A stretch of DNA of 52,680 nt, from assembly GCA_022791945.1 (NCBI GenBank), contig JAAVZY010000006.1, forward strand, positions 1-52,680, written 5' to 3'. The notes beneath the pieces were generated by a model. The model saw only the letters and a program-made list of their open reading frames with translations. It was not told where the DNA came from and did not search any database. Shown here one piece after another: positions 9,146-20,751 of the stretch; the stretch's first letter is position 1, and each line of letters begins with the position of its first letter. This stretch comes from Oscillospiraceae bacterium. Lineage in GTDB: Bacteria; Bacillota; Clostridia; Oscillospirales; Ruminococcaceae. A program made the translations under genes and the position numbers.

Positions 9146-9524
9146 GGAAGACCTTGGGGACGCTGTCCCCAAACCTCTGCCAAGGGGGCCTGGCCCCCCT
9201 TGGATTCCCATCTTTTTTAAGGGCGGAAAAAGGGGTGGGGTCAAGTCTGTACAGACTTCCTTACTCCTGCCGCGCAGATAGTCTGATTCACGCAGTACGC
9301 TTTTTTCGTAAAGAAAAAAACTCCCTCCTGCGTGCAGGGTACTTCCTATGCCGCCTATGGAGCTGAATTTTTTCTTTACGAAAAAATGGGTAGGCAGGCG
9401 ATCGTCCCTACAGAAAGTACCAGCGGGGCAGAAACCGAAGTCCTACACCCCATACCCCCAAAAAGACGGGAATCCAAGGGGACGCGTCCCCTTGGATTCC
9501 CGTCGCAAATACAGCCTCCAAAGC
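9146..9524. repeat. Intergenic repeat, long copy R4 (forward orientation)
   Basis: Copy between the small membrane protein and rny. The outer hairpin here is CTTGGGGAC...GTCCCCAA and the second is CCAAGGGGG...CCCCCTTGG, then AAGTCTGTACAGACTT, first arm TTTTTTCGTAAAGAAAAAA, second arm TTTTTTCTTTACGAAAAAA, ATGGGTAGG (GCAGGCGATCG in this copy), and CCAAGGGG...CCCCTTGGATTCC. The internal GAGCGT hairpin and the terminal four-hairpin tail are lacking. Confidence 0.85.
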
Positions 9525-9548
9525 TGCGTTGACCTGTAGCTGTATGGT

Positions 9549-9595
9549 AAAAACGCTGTCTCCTGCCGAAAGATCCCGGGGGAGGCGGCGTTTTT
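9549..9595. terminator. Rho-independent terminator upstream of rny
   Basis: A 15-bp stem, AAAAACGCTGTCTCC pairing with GGAGGCGGCGTTTTT (two G-U pairs), with a run of T on the plus strand. It would end transcripts coming from the FliB-like gene and small membrane protein before the rny promoter. Confidence 0.8.
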
Positions 9596-9638
9596 CGCTT
9601 CATTTTTCACAAATCCGGCTGATTCTCAGAACTCATTC

Positions 9639-9667
9639 TTGACAGTTCCGCCCAAAGAGTATAGAAT
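9639..9667 (+). promoter_or_regulatory. Sigma-A-type promoter of rny
   Basis: TTGACA at 9639-9644, a 17-bp spacer and TAGAAT at 9662-9667. It lies directly after the terminator at 9549-9595 and about 90 bp before the rny start, leaving a short leader. Confidence 0.8.
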
Positions 9668-9759
9668 AGAATTTACGGTAATCTAGTAGCTTTCAAGATA
9701 GCTGCTAAAAATTTCGCGCATATCAAAATTTCAAAAGAACAGGAGGTATGGATTTTGGC

Positions 9760-11328
9760 ATGATAAATTTAGTGACAGCGATTGCGCTGATTGTAATTGC
9801 ATTCGCCGTCTCAGGTGCGCTTTTTGGATGGATCGCCTTTCGAATGGGCGTTAATTATAGAAAAAAAGTCGCGGAGGCTGAAATCGGAAGCGCCGAAGAA
9901 GAGGCGAAGAAGATCGTCAATGATGCCCTCAGAGACGCGGATACAAAACGAAAGGAAACCATTATCGAGGCAAAGGACGAAATCCATAAGCTGCGTACCG
10001 ACGCGGATCGGGAGATTAAGGAACGAAGGGCAGAAGTCTCCCGGCAGGAACGCCGGATCGCTCAGAAGGAAGAGTCCCTGGACAAGAAGATGGATAACCT
10101 GGAGTCCAAGGAGAATCAGCTTCAGCAGAAGCTGAAAAGCGCCGAGGATCGTCTCCAGGAGGCGGAAGCCATTAAGAAGGAACAGATCGACAGTCTTGAA
10201 CGCATATCCGGCCTGACTGCCGAGCAGGCCAAGGAGCAGTTATTAGATAGCCTACAGGAAGAGCTTACCCACGAAAAGGCCGTTAAAATCGCAAACTACG
10301 AGCAGACCCTCAAAGAAGAATGCGAGGAAAAGGCTCGTGAATACATTTCCCTGGCAATTTCCCGCTGTGCCGCCGATCAGGTGGCTGAAGCCACCGTTTC
10401 GGTGGTCAACCTGCCCAATGACGAAATGAAGGGCCGGATCATCGGCCGTGAAGGCCGGAATATCCGGGCCATTGAAACCCTGACCGGGGTGGATCTGATC
10501 ATTGACGATACCCCGGAGGCAATTATGCTCTCCTGCTTTGATCCGGTTCGCCGCGAGGTTGCCCGGATCGCGCTGGAGAAGCTGATCCAGGACGGACGGA
10601 TCCATCCCACCCGGATCGAGGAAATGGTAGAAAAAGCCCGCCGGGAGGTGGAGCAGCGGATCAAGGCCGAGGGCGAGCGGGCCGTGATGGAAACCAATGT
10701 CCACGGCGTGCATCATGAAATTGTGAAGCTCCTGGGCCGCCTCCGCTACCGCACCAGCTATGGGCAGAACGTGCTGAATCATTCCATTGAGGTTGCGTAT
10801 CTGTCCGGCATCATGGCCAGCGAGCTGGGGGTAGATGCGAACATCGCCCGCCGCGCCGGTCTGCTTCATGATATCGGCAAGGCCCTGAACCATGAGATTG
10901 AGGGCTCCCATGTGGAAATCGGCGTGGAGGTCTGCCGGAAGTTCAAGGAGAATCCGGTTGTCATTCATGCCATTGAAGCCCACCACGGGGACGTGGAGAT
11001 CAAGACGGTATACGACGCTTTGATCATGGCGGCGGACGCCTTGTCCGCGGCCAGACCGTCAGCCCGCCGTGAAAACCTGGAAAGCTATATCAAGCGCCTG
11101 GAGAAGCTGGAGGAGATCGCCAACTCCTATGATGGCGTGGAGAAGTCCTTTGCCATTCAGGCAGGCCGGGAAATCCGGATCATGGTTCGCCCGGAGGATG
11201 TAAAGGACGAGCGCATGGTGGTTATCGCCCGTGAGATCGCCAATCGTATTGAGAACGAACTGGACTATCCCGGGCAGATCAAGGTTCACATGATCCGCGA
11301 AAGCCGCGCCATCGACTACGCAAAGTAA
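9760..11328 (+). CDS. rny: Ribonuclease Y
   Basis: Membrane-anchored endoribonuclease that initiates mRNA decay in Firmicutes. About 522 residues from the chosen start; the family is about 510-525. Features in order: an N-terminal membrane helix (residues about 4-24), a long Glu/Lys/Arg-rich coiled coil (about 30-165), a KH domain with [15 protein letters not shown] (about 225-240), and an HD phosphohydrolase domain with LLHDIGKAL (His370-Asp371) that forms the metal-dependent nuclease site. AGGAGG at 9741-9746 sits 1 bp from an in-frame ATG at 9748 and 13 bp from ATG 9760. Neither is ideal, but 9760 is more plausible sterically, so the alternative adds four residues. The gene has its own promoter and terminator, so it is monocistronic. 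Confidence 0.97.
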   Translation: MINLVTAIALIVIAFAVSGALFGWIAFRMGVNYRKKVAEAEIGSAEEEAKKIVNDALRDADTKRKETIIEAKDEIHKLRTDADREIKERRAEVSRQERRIAQKEESLDKKMDNLESKENQLQQKLKSAEDRLQEAEAIKKEQIDSLERISGLTAEQAKEQLLDSLQEELTHEKAVKIANYEQTLKEECEEKAREYISLAISRCAADQVAEATVSVVNLPNDEMKGRIIGREGRNIRAIETLTGVDLIIDDTPEAIMLSCFDPVRREVARIALEKLIQDGRIHPTRIEEMVEKARREVEQRIKAEGERAVMETNVHGVHHEIVKLLGRLRYRTSYGQNVLNHSIEVAYLSGIMASELGVDANIARRAGLLHDIGKALNHEIEGSHVEIGVEVCRKFKENPVVIHAIEAHHGDVEIKTVYDALIMAADALSAARPSARRENLESYIKRLEKLEEIANSYDGVEKSFAIQAGREIRIMVRPEDVKDERMVVIAREIANRIENELDYPGQIKVHMIRESRAIDYAK

Positions 11329-11341
11329 ATACAAGCCTAAA

Positions 11342-11376
11342 AAAGACCTTGGAGGGTTTGCGCCTCCAAGGTCTTT
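11342..11376. terminator. Rho-independent terminator after rny
   Basis: A perfect 14-bp stem (AAAGACCTTGGAGG with CCTCCAAGGTCTTT) and a 7-nt loop, beginning 13 bp after the rny stop codon. It is followed by T-rich sequence on the plus strand and can also work on the other strand. Confidence 0.9.
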
Positions 11377-11405
11377 CCTAAGAGGCAATTGGTGCTTTGA
11401 AGGGG

Positions 11406-11875
11406 TCAAGGCCGCGAGACGCCGTCTCGCGCTCTGCGGTGCGTCGTTTCACAACGCACCTAGGAATTCGGCACCGCCGAATTCTGAGATGCGCCGCTAG
11501 CGGCGCATCGGGGACGCGTCCCCTTGGATTCCCGTCTTTTTGGGGGTGGGGGTGGGGACGGGCACTTGCGCCCGCCCCCCTACCTCGCTGATTACTCTCC
11601 GTAGGAACGATCGCCCGCCTACCCATTTTTTCGTAAAGAAAAAATTCATCCCTACAGGCGGCGCAAGGAGTGTCCCACACGCAGGAAGGAGCTTTTTTCT
11701 TTACGAAAAAAGCGTACTGCGTGAATCAGACTTTCTGCGTGGCAGAAAGCCGGAAGTCTGTACAGACTTGACCCCACCCCTTTTCCGCCCCTAAAAAAGC
11801 CCTTCAAATAATGGGAATCCAAGGGGGGCCAGGCCCCCTTGGCAGGTGCTCGAGGACAGCGTCCTCGAGGTCTTA
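11406..11875. repeat. Intergenic repeat, long copy R5 (inverse orientation)
   Basis: Copy between rny and pyrE. It opens with the four-hairpin tail (GCGAGACG..., GGTGCGTCGT..., GAATTCGG..., GATGCGCC...), then G-rich tract, CGATCGCCCGCCTACCCAT, the two A/T arms, AGTCTGTACAGACT (near 11755), a CCAAGGGGGGCC...CCCCCTTGG hairpin and the CTCGAGGAC...GTCCTCGAGGTCTT end. The inner GAGCGT hairpin is absent. Confidence 0.85.
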
Positions 11876-11917
11876 GCAGGAGAGTTTCATTATCAAATAC
11901 AGAAAGGATGCTTTATT

Positions 11918-12583
11918 ATGACACTGAATCAGTCCAAGCGGGAGTTTATCCAGTTTATGCTGGAGGCGGAGGTACTTCGTTTCGGCGATTTCGTTACCAA
12001 AAGCGGCCGGAACACCCCCTACTTCATCAACACCGGAAACTACCGCACTGGTATGCAGACCGCCCGACTGGGGGACTTTTACGCCGCTTTGGTCAAGGAG
12101 GTCTGCGGGGAGAGCTTTGACGCGCTCTTCGGCCCCGCCTACAAGGGAATCCCCCTGGTGACCTCCTGCGCGGCGGCTCTGGCCCGGAATTACAGCATTG
12201 ACAAGCCCTTTTTCTTCAACCGCAAGGAAGCCAAGGATCACGGCGAGGGCGGCAGTATGGTGGGCTACAAGCCTAAGGACGGGGATCGCATCGTTGTCAT
12301 TGAGGATGTGCTTACTGCGGGAACCGCTATCCGGGAGGTTCTGCCCCTGCTGAAAGCCTGCGGGGATGTGACAGTGGAGCATATGTTTATCTCCGCCGAT
12401 CGGTGCGAGGTGGGACAGACCCCCGGCAAAACCGCAGTGACGGAGCTTCAGGAGGAATTCGGCATCTCCGTGCATTCCATCGTGAGTGTCCGGGATATCC
12501 GGAGCTACCTGGAGGAACAGCCGGAATACGCAAAATATCTCCCCCTGATGGAACAATACATGGAGAAATACTGCGTCCTTTGA
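11918..12583 (+). CDS. pyrE: Orotate phosphoribosyltransferase
   Basis: A 221-residue type I phosphoribosyltransferase converting orotate and PRPP to orotidine 5'-monophosphate in pyrimidine synthesis. The start is ATG at 11918 (MTLNQSKREF), with AGAAAGGA upstream. Characteristic stretches are SGRNTPYFINTGNYRTG near the N-terminus (orotate side), LFGPAYKGIPLV, FNRKEAKDHGEGG (the flexible catalytic loop with the KxxxKxHG pattern) and the PRPP-binding RIVVIEDVLTAGTA (acidic pair in EDVLTAGT). Length and domain order are normal. It stands alone rather than with other pyr genes, flanked by repeats R5 and R6. No pyrimidine attenuator or PyrR-binding leader is recognised upstream. The upstream region between repeat R5 and the start is only about 40 bp. 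Confidence 0.97.
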   Translation: MTLNQSKREFIQFMLEAEVLRFGDFVTKSGRNTPYFINTGNYRTGMQTARLGDFYAALVKEVCGESFDALFGPAYKGIPLVTSCAAALARNYSIDKPFFFNRKEAKDHGEGGSMVGYKPKDGDRIVVIEDVLTAGTAIREVLPLLKACGDVTVEHMFISADRCEVGQTPGKTAVTELQEEFGISVHSIVSVRDIRSYLEEQPEYAKYLPLMEQYMEKYCVL

Positions 12584-12615
12584 TTCCATTTTCTTAAGAA
12601 GCTGTATGCACATGG

Positions 12616-12912
12616 GGACGAGACCTCGAGGCTCTGCCTCGAGCTCCGCCAAGGGGAAAGGATTCCCCTTGGATTCCCGTCTTTTTGGGGTTGTGAGGGG
12701 GGCAGGAAGTACTTCACACCCGGAGGGGAGCTTTTTTCTTTACGAAAAAAGCGTACTGTGGGAATCAGACTATCTGCGTGGCAGAAAGCCGGAAGTCTCT
12801 ACAGACTCAACCACCCCTTTTCCGCCCTTAAAAAAGCCCTTAAAAAATTACGGGTTCCAAGGGGATTTAATCCCCTTGGCGAGAGCGCGAGAGCAGAGCT
12901 CTCGCGGCCTTG
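12616..12912. repeat. Intergenic repeat, shortened copy R6 (inverse orientation)
   Basis: Between convergent pyrE and gyrA. Holds the CCTCGAGG hairpin, CCAAGGGGAA...TTCCCCTTGG, only one A/T arm (TTTTTTCTTTACGAAAAAA near 12730), AGTCTCTACAGACT (one base off the usual palindrome), CCAAGGGG...CCCCTTGG and the GCGAGAGC...GCTCTCGCGG end. The other arm and CGATCG segment are deleted. Confidence 0.8.
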
Positions 12913-12913
12913 A

Positions 12914-12963
12914 CCCATGATCAAAGCTCCCCCGGCACATGCCGGGGGAGCTTTGATCATGGG
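12914..12963. terminator. Bidirectional terminator-like hairpin at the end of gyrA
   Basis: A perfect inverted repeat whose arms begin CCCATGATCAAAGCTCCCCC, with a 4-nt ACAT loop region. It ends immediately beside the gyrA stop codon (12965-12967, minus strand). No long T run follows on either strand, so it may act as a terminator or a 3'-end stabiliser. It separates convergent pyrE and gyrA. Confidence 0.75.
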
Positions 12964-12964
12964 T

Positions 12965-15511
12965 TTACTCCTCTTCGGGGACGGGGGCAGAATCCAGGGC
13001 GGCTTCCTCCTGGGCGAGGGCTTCCAGCTCCTGAGGGGTCAGATCCTCTCCAGAGGCAGTTTCAACAGACTCGATTTCTTCCTGATCGTCGTGCTCGGCA
13101 CGGGCGAAGGTAACCAGCTTGCTCCCCTCCGCCAGACGCATCACACGCACGCCGGAAGCGTACCGGGACATGAGATTCACATCGCTTACGCGAATCCGAA
13201 TGATGACCCCGTCGTCAGCGATCAGGATCAAATCGTCGGTTTCGTCCACTACCCGGACGCCTGCTACCTGGCCCTTCTTATCGTTGACCTTGTAGTTGAT
13301 TTTTCCATAGCCGCCTCTGCTCTGGAGACGGTATTCCTCAATGGGCGTCCGGCGGCCCTGGCCCAGGGTGGTCACTGTCATAACCGCAGCCCCTTCCCGG
13401 AGACGGGCCATGGACACCACCTGATCCTCTTCCCGGAGACGGATGGCCCGCACGCCCCGCGCTGTCCTGGACAGGGGACGGATGGACTGCTCATCCAGCC
13501 GGATGGACATGCCGTTTTTCGTAGCAATCAGCAGGTGGGAGGCCCCGTCCGTGAGACGGGCGGAGGCCAGCTCGTCGCCCTCGCTGAGCACCAGGGCAAT
13601 CAGGCCGTTCTTCCGCACATTCCGATAAGCATCCAGCTTGGTGCGCTTGATCAGACCATCCCGGGTCACCATCACCAGGTATTTGTCCGGATCAAATTCC
13701 TTCACCTTTACCATATAGGCAACCTTTTCCTCCCCCTCGATGGGCAGGAGGTTCACAACGTTGGTGCCCCGGGAGGTGCGGCTTCCATCCGGAATTTCGT
13801 AGGTTTTCAGCTTGAACATCCGGCCCCGGTTGGTGATGAACAAGAGATTCTCATGGGAGGAGCAGATGAACAGCTCCTCCACAAAATCCTCGTCCCGCTG
13901 CTTCATGCCGGAGATGCCCCTGCCGCCCCGCTTCTGCAGCTTGTACAGCTCGGTGGGCTGGCGCTTGATATAGCCGAAGTGGGTCAGGGTAATGACGCAC
14001 TCCTCCTCGGGGATCAGATCCTCAATATCCATCTCCCCGCTGATCTGCTGGATCTCTGTCCGGCGATCGTCGCTGAACCGTTTCCGGATCTCGCTGATCT
14101 CCTCCCGGATGATGGACAGCACCCGCTGCTCGTCCCCAAGGATTGCCTGGAGATCCTGGATCTTCAGCTCCAGAGCGGCCAGCTCATCCAGGATCTTCTG
14201 GCGCTCCATGCCGGACAGCTGGCCCAGCTGCATGGATACAATGGCATTGGACTGGGGATCGTCAATGCCGAACCGCTCCATCAGCCGCAGCTTGGACTCA
14301 GGCCGATCCTTGGAGGAACGGATGATGGCAATCACTTCGTCCATAAAATCGATCACTAGACGCAGGCCTTCCAGAATGTGCGCCCGCTCCTTGGCCTTCC
14401 GCAGGTCGAACTGGGTGCGGCGGCGGATAACCTCCTCCTGAAAGCGGAGGTAATGCTCCAGGCACTCCTTTAGGGTCAGCACCTTTGGCTGGCCGTCCAC
14501 CAGGGCCATCATAATGACGCCCACGCTCTCCTGCATGGTGGTATACTGGTACAGGCGGTTCAGAACCACCTGAGGATTGGCGTCCCGCTTGAGCTCGATC
14601 ACCAGGTGCATTCCGTTCCGGTCGGATTCGTCCCGGAGGTCGGAAATACCCTCGATCCGCTTATTCTTTACGTGCTCGGCAATGTTTTCGATCAGGCGGG
14701 CCTTATTGACCTGATAGGGCAGTTCGGTGACCACAATCCGGAAGCGGTTGTTCTTCATCTCCTCGATCTCTGCCCGGGCCCGGAGGGTGATCTTGCCCCG
14801 TCCGGTGGCATAGGCTGCCCGGATACCGGACAGGCCCATGATGATGCCCCGGGTAGGGAAGTCCGGGCCTTTGATTTTTTCCATCAGCTCCGGAAGGGTG
14901 GCGTCTGGGTTGTCGATCAGGAGATTGATTCCGTCGATCACCTCTCCCAGGTTATGGGGAGGGACATTGGTGGCCATGCCCACGGCAATGCCGGAAGAGC
15001 CGTTTACCAGCAGGTTGGGGAACCGGGAGGGGAGGACCACAGGCTCCTTCCGGCTGTCGTCATAGTTGGAGGTGAAATCCACGGTTTCCTTATCCAGGTC
15101 GGTGACCATCTCCATGGAGATTTTGCTCATCTTGGACTCGGTATACCGGTAGGCCGCGGGGGGATCTCCGTCCACGGAGCCGAAGTTTCCGTGACCGTCT
15201 ACCAGGGGATAGCGGAGGGAGAACTTCTGAGCCATCCGTACCATGGCGTCATAGACGGAGGCATCCCCGTGGGGATGGTACTTGCCCAGCACGTCGCCTA
15301 CGGTGGAGGCGCATTTATAATAGGGCTTATCGGGGGTCAGGCCCTGCTCATACATACTGTAGATAATCCGGCGGTGCACCGGCTTCAGGCCGTCCCGGAC
15401 ATCCGGCAGCGCGCGGGACACGATAACCGCCATGGAATAATCCATGAAGGAGGTCCGCATCTCCTTTTCAATGTCCCGGACGATGATCCTTCCCTGTTCG
15501 TATACTTCCAT
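12965..15511 (-). CDS. gyrA: DNA gyrase subunit A
   Basis: An 848-residue GyrA, the DNA-breaking subunit of gyrase, which introduces negative supercoils with GyrB. The start is ATG at 15509-15511 ([15 protein letters not shown]), preceded by GAAAGGAATGG. The winged-helix/tower region contains [15 protein letters not shown] at residues 79-93 and the catalytic tyrosine in RYTES (Tyr123). Identity as gyrase rather than topoisomerase IV is supported by the GyrA-box-like [10 protein letters not shown] in the C-terminal beta-pinwheel and by the gyrB neighbour. The position matching E. coli Ser83 is Ala84 here, while Asp88 (E. coli Asp87) is kept. The tail is Glu-rich and acidic. It ends the minus-strand origin-proximal gene run. 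A YcxB-like gene lies between gyrB and gyrA. Confidence 0.98.
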   Translation of the reverse strand: MEVYEQGRIIVRDIEKEMRTSFMDYSMAVIVSRALPDVRDGLKPVHRRIIYSMYEQGLTPDKPYYKCASTVGDVLGKYHPHGDASVYDAMVRMAQKFSLRYPLVDGHGNFGSVDGDPPAAYRYTESKMSKISMEMVTDLDKETVDFTSNYDDSRKEPVVLPSRFPNLLVNGSSGIAVGMATNVPPHNLGEVIDGINLLIDNPDATLPELMEKIKGPDFPTRGIIMGLSGIRAAYATGRGKITLRARAEIEEMKNNRFRIVVTELPYQVNKARLIENIAEHVKNKRIEGISDLRDESDRNGMHLVIELKRDANPQVVLNRLYQYTTMQESVGVIMMALVDGQPKVLTLKECLEHYLRFQEEVIRRRTQFDLRKAKERAHILEGLRLVIDFMDEVIAIIRSSKDRPESKLRLMERFGIDDPQSNAIVSMQLGQLSGMERQKILDELAALELKIQDLQAILGDEQRVLSIIREEISEIRKRFSDDRRTEIQQISGEMDIEDLIPEEECVITLTHFGYIKRQPTELYKLQKRGGRGISGMKQRDEDFVEELFICSSHENLLFITNRGRMFKLKTYEIPDGSRTSRGTNVVNLLPIEGEEKVAYMVKVKEFDPDKYLVMVTRDGLIKRTKLDAYRNVRKNGLIALVLSEGDELASARLTDGASHLLIATKNGMSIRLDEQSIRPLSRTARGVRAIRLREEDQVVSMARLREGAAVMTVTTLGQGRRTPIEEYRLQSRGGYGKINYKVNDKKGQVAGVRVVDETDDLILIADDGVIIRIRVSDVNLMSRYASGVRVMRLAEGSKLVTFARAEHDDQEEIESVETASGEDLTPQELEALAQEEAALDSAPVPEEE

Positions 15512-15537
15512 GCTTCAATAACCATTCCTTTCAAAAG

Positions 15538-15600
15538 ACCGCAAAGGCTCCGCCTCCGTACCCCCGCCAAAGGGGTTGAACCCCTTTGGAGTCCCACGAT
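15538..15600. repeat. Intergenic repeat remnant R7
   Basis: Between gyrA and the YcxB-like gene. Keeps only one variant hairpin, CCAAAGGGG...CCCCTTTGG followed by AGTCCCA, plus a decayed outer part (AGGCTCCGCCT). The core is gone. Confidence 0.6.
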
Positions 15601-15626
15601 TTTTACAGCGGGGAGATTTGCGGCGG

Positions 15627-16244
15627 TTATATACTCTTTGTGTGTTTATCGCCCATGGCGGCGGTCAGCATCCCCCGTATCTTTTCCTGCTGCTCCGGCT
15701 CCAGGTACCGCTTGGGCAGGAGGAAGATCCGCTCCTTGCCTACGCAGATCAGAAAGAGATTCTCTGTTTCCAGTGTACGGGTGATCTCCTTTACATAGTG
15801 GAGCAGGAAGCTGCTGGCCTGATCCGAGATCCGCACGCAGTCCTCATACACAGTCATGCGGAAAATCATTCCCGGATTGGCATCTGTGGCCTCCGCTGTC
15901 CGCTTGATATGCTGCCGGGGAAAATACCACAGCATTCCGATCACCGCCAGGGACAGCACCGCCAGTACCCCCGGCAGGAACTGCTCCCCCTGGGTGAAGT
16001 TGATAAGATAGATGACAAATACCACAATCAGTATTCCTGTATATATCATATACTTTTTGTAGATTGCCGCCTTCTGGAAGGCTTTCAGTCCCTCGCGGAT
16101 ATCGTCCCCTGTAAAGGAGTACTCCGCCTCCACGCAGTCTTTGCCAGCCAGCTCGGGATCGTCCGGAGAGGCTGGGGGAAGGTCAGGTATAAAATCATAC
16201 TGTTCAGTCTGAACAGCGCCGGATTCCTGTCTGGGATTCTCCAT
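15627..16244 (-). CDS. YcxB-like membrane protein
   Basis: A 205-residue protein with an acidic N-terminal stretch, the YSFTGDDIREGLKAFQK segment, two membrane helices (about residues 67-85 and 92-110), and a C-terminal domain with MTVYEDCVRISDQASS, FLLHYVKEITRTLETEN and FLLPKRYLEPEQQEKIRGML. This layout, two helices then a beta-rich domain ending in a lysine-rich LPKR-type segment, matches YcxB-like (PF14317) proteins, whose function is unknown. The start is ATG at 16242-16244 with GAAAGGGA upstream. It is inserted between gyrB and gyrA, which are usually adjacent in Firmicutes. A plausible own promoter lies just upstream at 16280-16307. Confidence 0.75.
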   Translation of the reverse strand: MENPRQESGAVQTEQYDFIPDLPPASPDDPELAGKDCVEAEYSFTGDDIREGLKAFQKAAIYKKYMIYTGILIVVFVIYLINFTQGEQFLPGVLAVLSLAVIGMLWYFPRQHIKRTAEATDANPGMIFRMTVYEDCVRISDQASSFLLHYVKEITRTLETENLFLICVGKERIFLLPKRYLEPEQQEKIRGMLTAAMGDKHTKSI

Positions 16245-16279
16245 TGTCCAATCCCTTTCTATTACAAATTGGATAGTCA

Positions 16280-16307
16280 ATCATACAAAATACAAATAGA
16301 AGTACAA
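16280..16307 (-). promoter_or_regulatory. Candidate promoter of the YcxB-like gene
   Basis: On the minus strand, TTGTAC (complement of 16302-16307), a 16-bp spacer and TATGAT (complement of 16280-16285), about 36 bp before the start codon, in a locally A/T-rich stretch. Confidence 0.45.
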
Positions 16308-16362
16308 ACCAAAGATGGGCCCGCCCGCCGATCAGAAGCAGAAGCCCCCGTCATTTCCCGCT

Positions 16363-16430
16363 GGCATGGGATGCCGGCGGGGGGTCTGGGGACACTGTCC
16401 CCAGCGGAGCGGGAGGCAGAGCCTCGTGGC
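16363..16430. repeat. Intergenic repeat remnant R8 next to the gyrB stop
   Basis: Small hairpins including CTGGGGACA...GTCCCCAG and GAGGCAGAGCCTCG, which resemble the outer hairpins of the repeat family. It abuts the gyrB stop codon. Assignment to the family is less certain than for longer copies. Confidence 0.5.
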
Positions 16431-18864
<2,434 letters not shown>

Positions 18865-18894
18865 GGCTCGTTTCCTCCCTTCTCACGGCCTGCC

Positions 18895-20025
18895 TTAGGC
18901 GCGATCCGCCTCCTCCGCCAGGGTTCCCTGGGAGATTCGGAAGATCCTGCCGCTTTTCAGGCGGGCTGCGTTGGATATATCACAGCAGGTGATAAACACC
19001 TGCATTCCCTTCAGATGATTCAATATATAATCCTGCCGGCTTTCATCCAGCTCGCTCATAACATCATCCAGCAGCATGATGGGATTCTCTCCCGTGGCCT
19101 TCTTCAGCAGGGACGCCTCCGCCAGCTTCAGGGCGATCACGCTGCTTCTCTGCTGGCCCTGGGAGCCGTAGGTCCTCACCGGCATACCGTCCACCTGGAT
19201 CTCCAGATCATCCCGGTGGATGCCCGCTCCCGTAAATCCCTGGCGGAGATCCTGCCGGAAGCCCTCTTTCAGCTTCTGGTAATAATCCCGCACCCATTCC
19301 TCCTGATAGCTGTCCACCGGGCCAATCTCCGGATAGACAGTGGAGCTGTACCGCAGCTCAAACCGCTCCCGGCCCCGGCTCAATCCTTCATAAATCTCCC
19401 GGGTAATCGGGGAGAGCCTGCGGACGTAGTCATTCCGGTAGATAGACAGCACCGTCCCCGCCTTGGCCAGCTGCAAATCCCAAACATCGATATTGTTTTC
19501 CAGATCCGGATAATCCGCGGCGTTTTTCAGCAGGGCGTTCCGCTGTTCCAGAAGCTTTTCATAGGTGTTCAGGTAGTCCTTGTACTGAGGGCGGATTTCC
19601 GAGATGGCGATATCCAGGAATTTCCGGCGGTTTTTCGGCCCCTCCTGAACAAAGGACAGATGAGAGGGAGAGAATACCACTCCGTAGAAATTGCCGTTCA
19701 GCTCCCCGGTGGTTTTCAGCTCCACCCCGTTCAGCAGGATTTTCCTGCGGTTCCCCTTGGCGGAGAAGCAGAGGGAAGCCAGCTGTTCCCGGCGGGCGTC
19801 CTCAAAGCGGACGGAGAGCCGGGTATCCTCCGCGCCGAACCGGATCAGCTCCCCGGTTTTTGCCCCCCGGAAGGAGGGATTTCCGGTAAAGAGCCAGAGG
19901 GCCTCGATCAGGTTGGTTTTTCCCTGGGCATTGTCCCCGTAGACCACGTTGATCTCTCCGCAGGGGAAGAGGGACAGCTCCCGGATATTCCGGTAATCCG
20001 TCAGGGAGAGCTGATTGAGCTTCAA
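18895..20025 (-). CDS. recF: DNA replication and repair protein RecF
   Basis: A 376-residue SMC-like ATPase that with RecO and RecR loads RecA at gaps. Start TTG (complement of 20023-20025), which overlaps the stop of the S4 protein as TTGA. GGAGGGAG precedes it by about 9 bp. The Walker A motif is GDNAQGKTN (30-38). The RecF signature region includes GSQGQQRSSVIALKLAE, and Walker B is PIMLLDDVMSELD. Length is normal for Firmicutes RecF (about 360-375). The 4-bp overlap implies translational coupling with the upstream S4 protein. Co-oriented with dnaN and dnaA. Confidence 0.97.
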   Translation of the reverse strand: MKLNQLSLTDYRNIRELSLFPCGEINVVYGDNAQGKTNLIEALWLFTGNPSFRGAKTGELIRFGAEDTRLSVRFEDARREQLASLCFSAKGNRRKILLNGVELKTTGELNGNFYGVVFSPSHLSFVQEGPKNRRKFLDIAISEIRPQYKDYLNTYEKLLEQRNALLKNAADYPDLENNIDVWDLQLAKAGTVLSIYRNDYVRRLSPITREIYEGLSRGRERFELRYSSTVYPEIGPVDSYQEEWVRDYYQKLKEGFRQDLRQGFTGAGIHRDDLEIQVDGMPVRTYGSQGQQRSSVIALKLAEASLLKKATGENPIMLLDDVMSELDESRQDYILNHLKGMQVFITCCDISNAARLKSGRIFRISQGTLAEEADRA

Positions 20026-20249
20026 AGCGGCTCTCCCTCCGTCACCAAGTAGGAGCACCCCTCCAGGGTGACGGCATCTCCCGGCCGGAGCTTTCTCCCA
20101 CGCTGGAGGCAGGGCTCCCCATTAAGGAGGGCTTCTCCCTGAAGGATCCGCTCTTTGGCCTCCCCGCCGCTGAGCACCGCTCCCGCCAGCTTCAGAAACT
20201 GATCCAGCCGGATATATTCCGTCCGAATCGGAACTTCATGAGCCTCCAT
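20022..20249 (-). CDS. rlbA: S4-domain RNA-binding protein (YaaA/RlbA-like)
   Basis: A 75-residue protein with an S4-type RNA-binding fold: YIRLDQFLKLAGAVLSGGEAK, then LLNGEPCLQRGRKLRPGDAV. Such proteins sit between dnaN and recF in most Firmicutes (YaaA/RlbA in B. subtilis, linked to ribosome assembly). The start is ATG at 20247-20249 with AAAGGAG upstream. The stop overlaps the recF TTG start by 4 bp, so it likely drives recF translation. It is separated from dnaN by repeat R10 and a hairpin. Confidence 0.9.
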   Translation of the reverse strand: MEAHEVPIRTEYIRLDQFLKLAGAVLSGGEAKERILQGEALLNGEPCLQRGRKLRPGDAVTLEGCSYLVTEGEPL

Positions 20250-20276
20250 AGAAAGGCTCCTTTCTCTCCTGATTTC

Positions 20277-20301
20277 CGCCCCGGTACTGCTACCGGGGCG
20301 G
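20277..20301. terminator. Hairpin upstream of the S4 protein gene
   Basis: A perfect 11-bp stem, CCGCCCCGGTA with TACCGGGGCGG and a 3-nt loop, lying about 28 bp before the S4 protein start on the minus strand. A strong T run is missing, so it may be an RNA processing or attenuation structure rather than a terminator. It lies at the edge of repeat R10. Confidence 0.5.
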
Positions 20302-20307
20302 TTCGTT

Positions 20308-20750
20308 AAGGGGGAAGACCTCGAGGGCTCTGCCCTCGAGCACCTGCCAAGGGGACGCGTCCCCTTGGATTCCCATCTTTTTAAGGGCGTAAAGGGGGTG
20401 GGGGTTCAAGTCTGTACAGACTTGTTACTTCCTGCCTCGCTGATACTCCCTGCGGAGACGATCGCCCGCCTACCCATTTTTTCGTAAAGAAAAAATTCAG
20501 CTCCATAGGCGGGGTAGGAAGGAGCTTTTTTCTTTAGGAAAAAAGCGTACTGCGTGAATCAGACTGCCTGCGTGGCAGAAAGCCGGAAGTCTGTACAGAC
20601 TTAACCCCACCCCTTTTTCCGCCCTTAATAAGCCCTTGAAAATTACGGGTTCCAAGGGGATTTAGATCCCCGATGCGCCGCCAGCGGCGCATCTCAGAAT
20701 TCGGCGAAGCCGAATTCCTAGGTGCGTCGTGAAACAACGCACCGCAGAGG
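20308..20750. repeat. Intergenic repeat, long copy R10 (inverse orientation)
   Basis: Between dnaN and the S4 gene. It contains the CCTCGAGGGC...GCCCTCGAG hairpin, CCAAGGGG...CCCCTTGG, AAGTCTGTACAGACTT (near 20408), CGATCGCCCGCCTACCCAT, both A/T arms (the second is mutated to CTTTAGGAAAAAA), a second AGTCTGTACAGACT (near 20588), and the hairpin tail. The tail ends one base before the dnaN stop codon, so the element is fused to the end of the gene. Confidence 0.85.
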
Positions 20751-20751
20751 C

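Noticed and set aside
9332-9539. Recurrent small reading frames in the repeats (peptides like NFFFTKKWVGRRSS, SLYRLPASCHA)
   Set aside because: They recur because the DNA recurs. No consistent ribosome-binding site, frame ends vary, and frames break by insertions in several copies.
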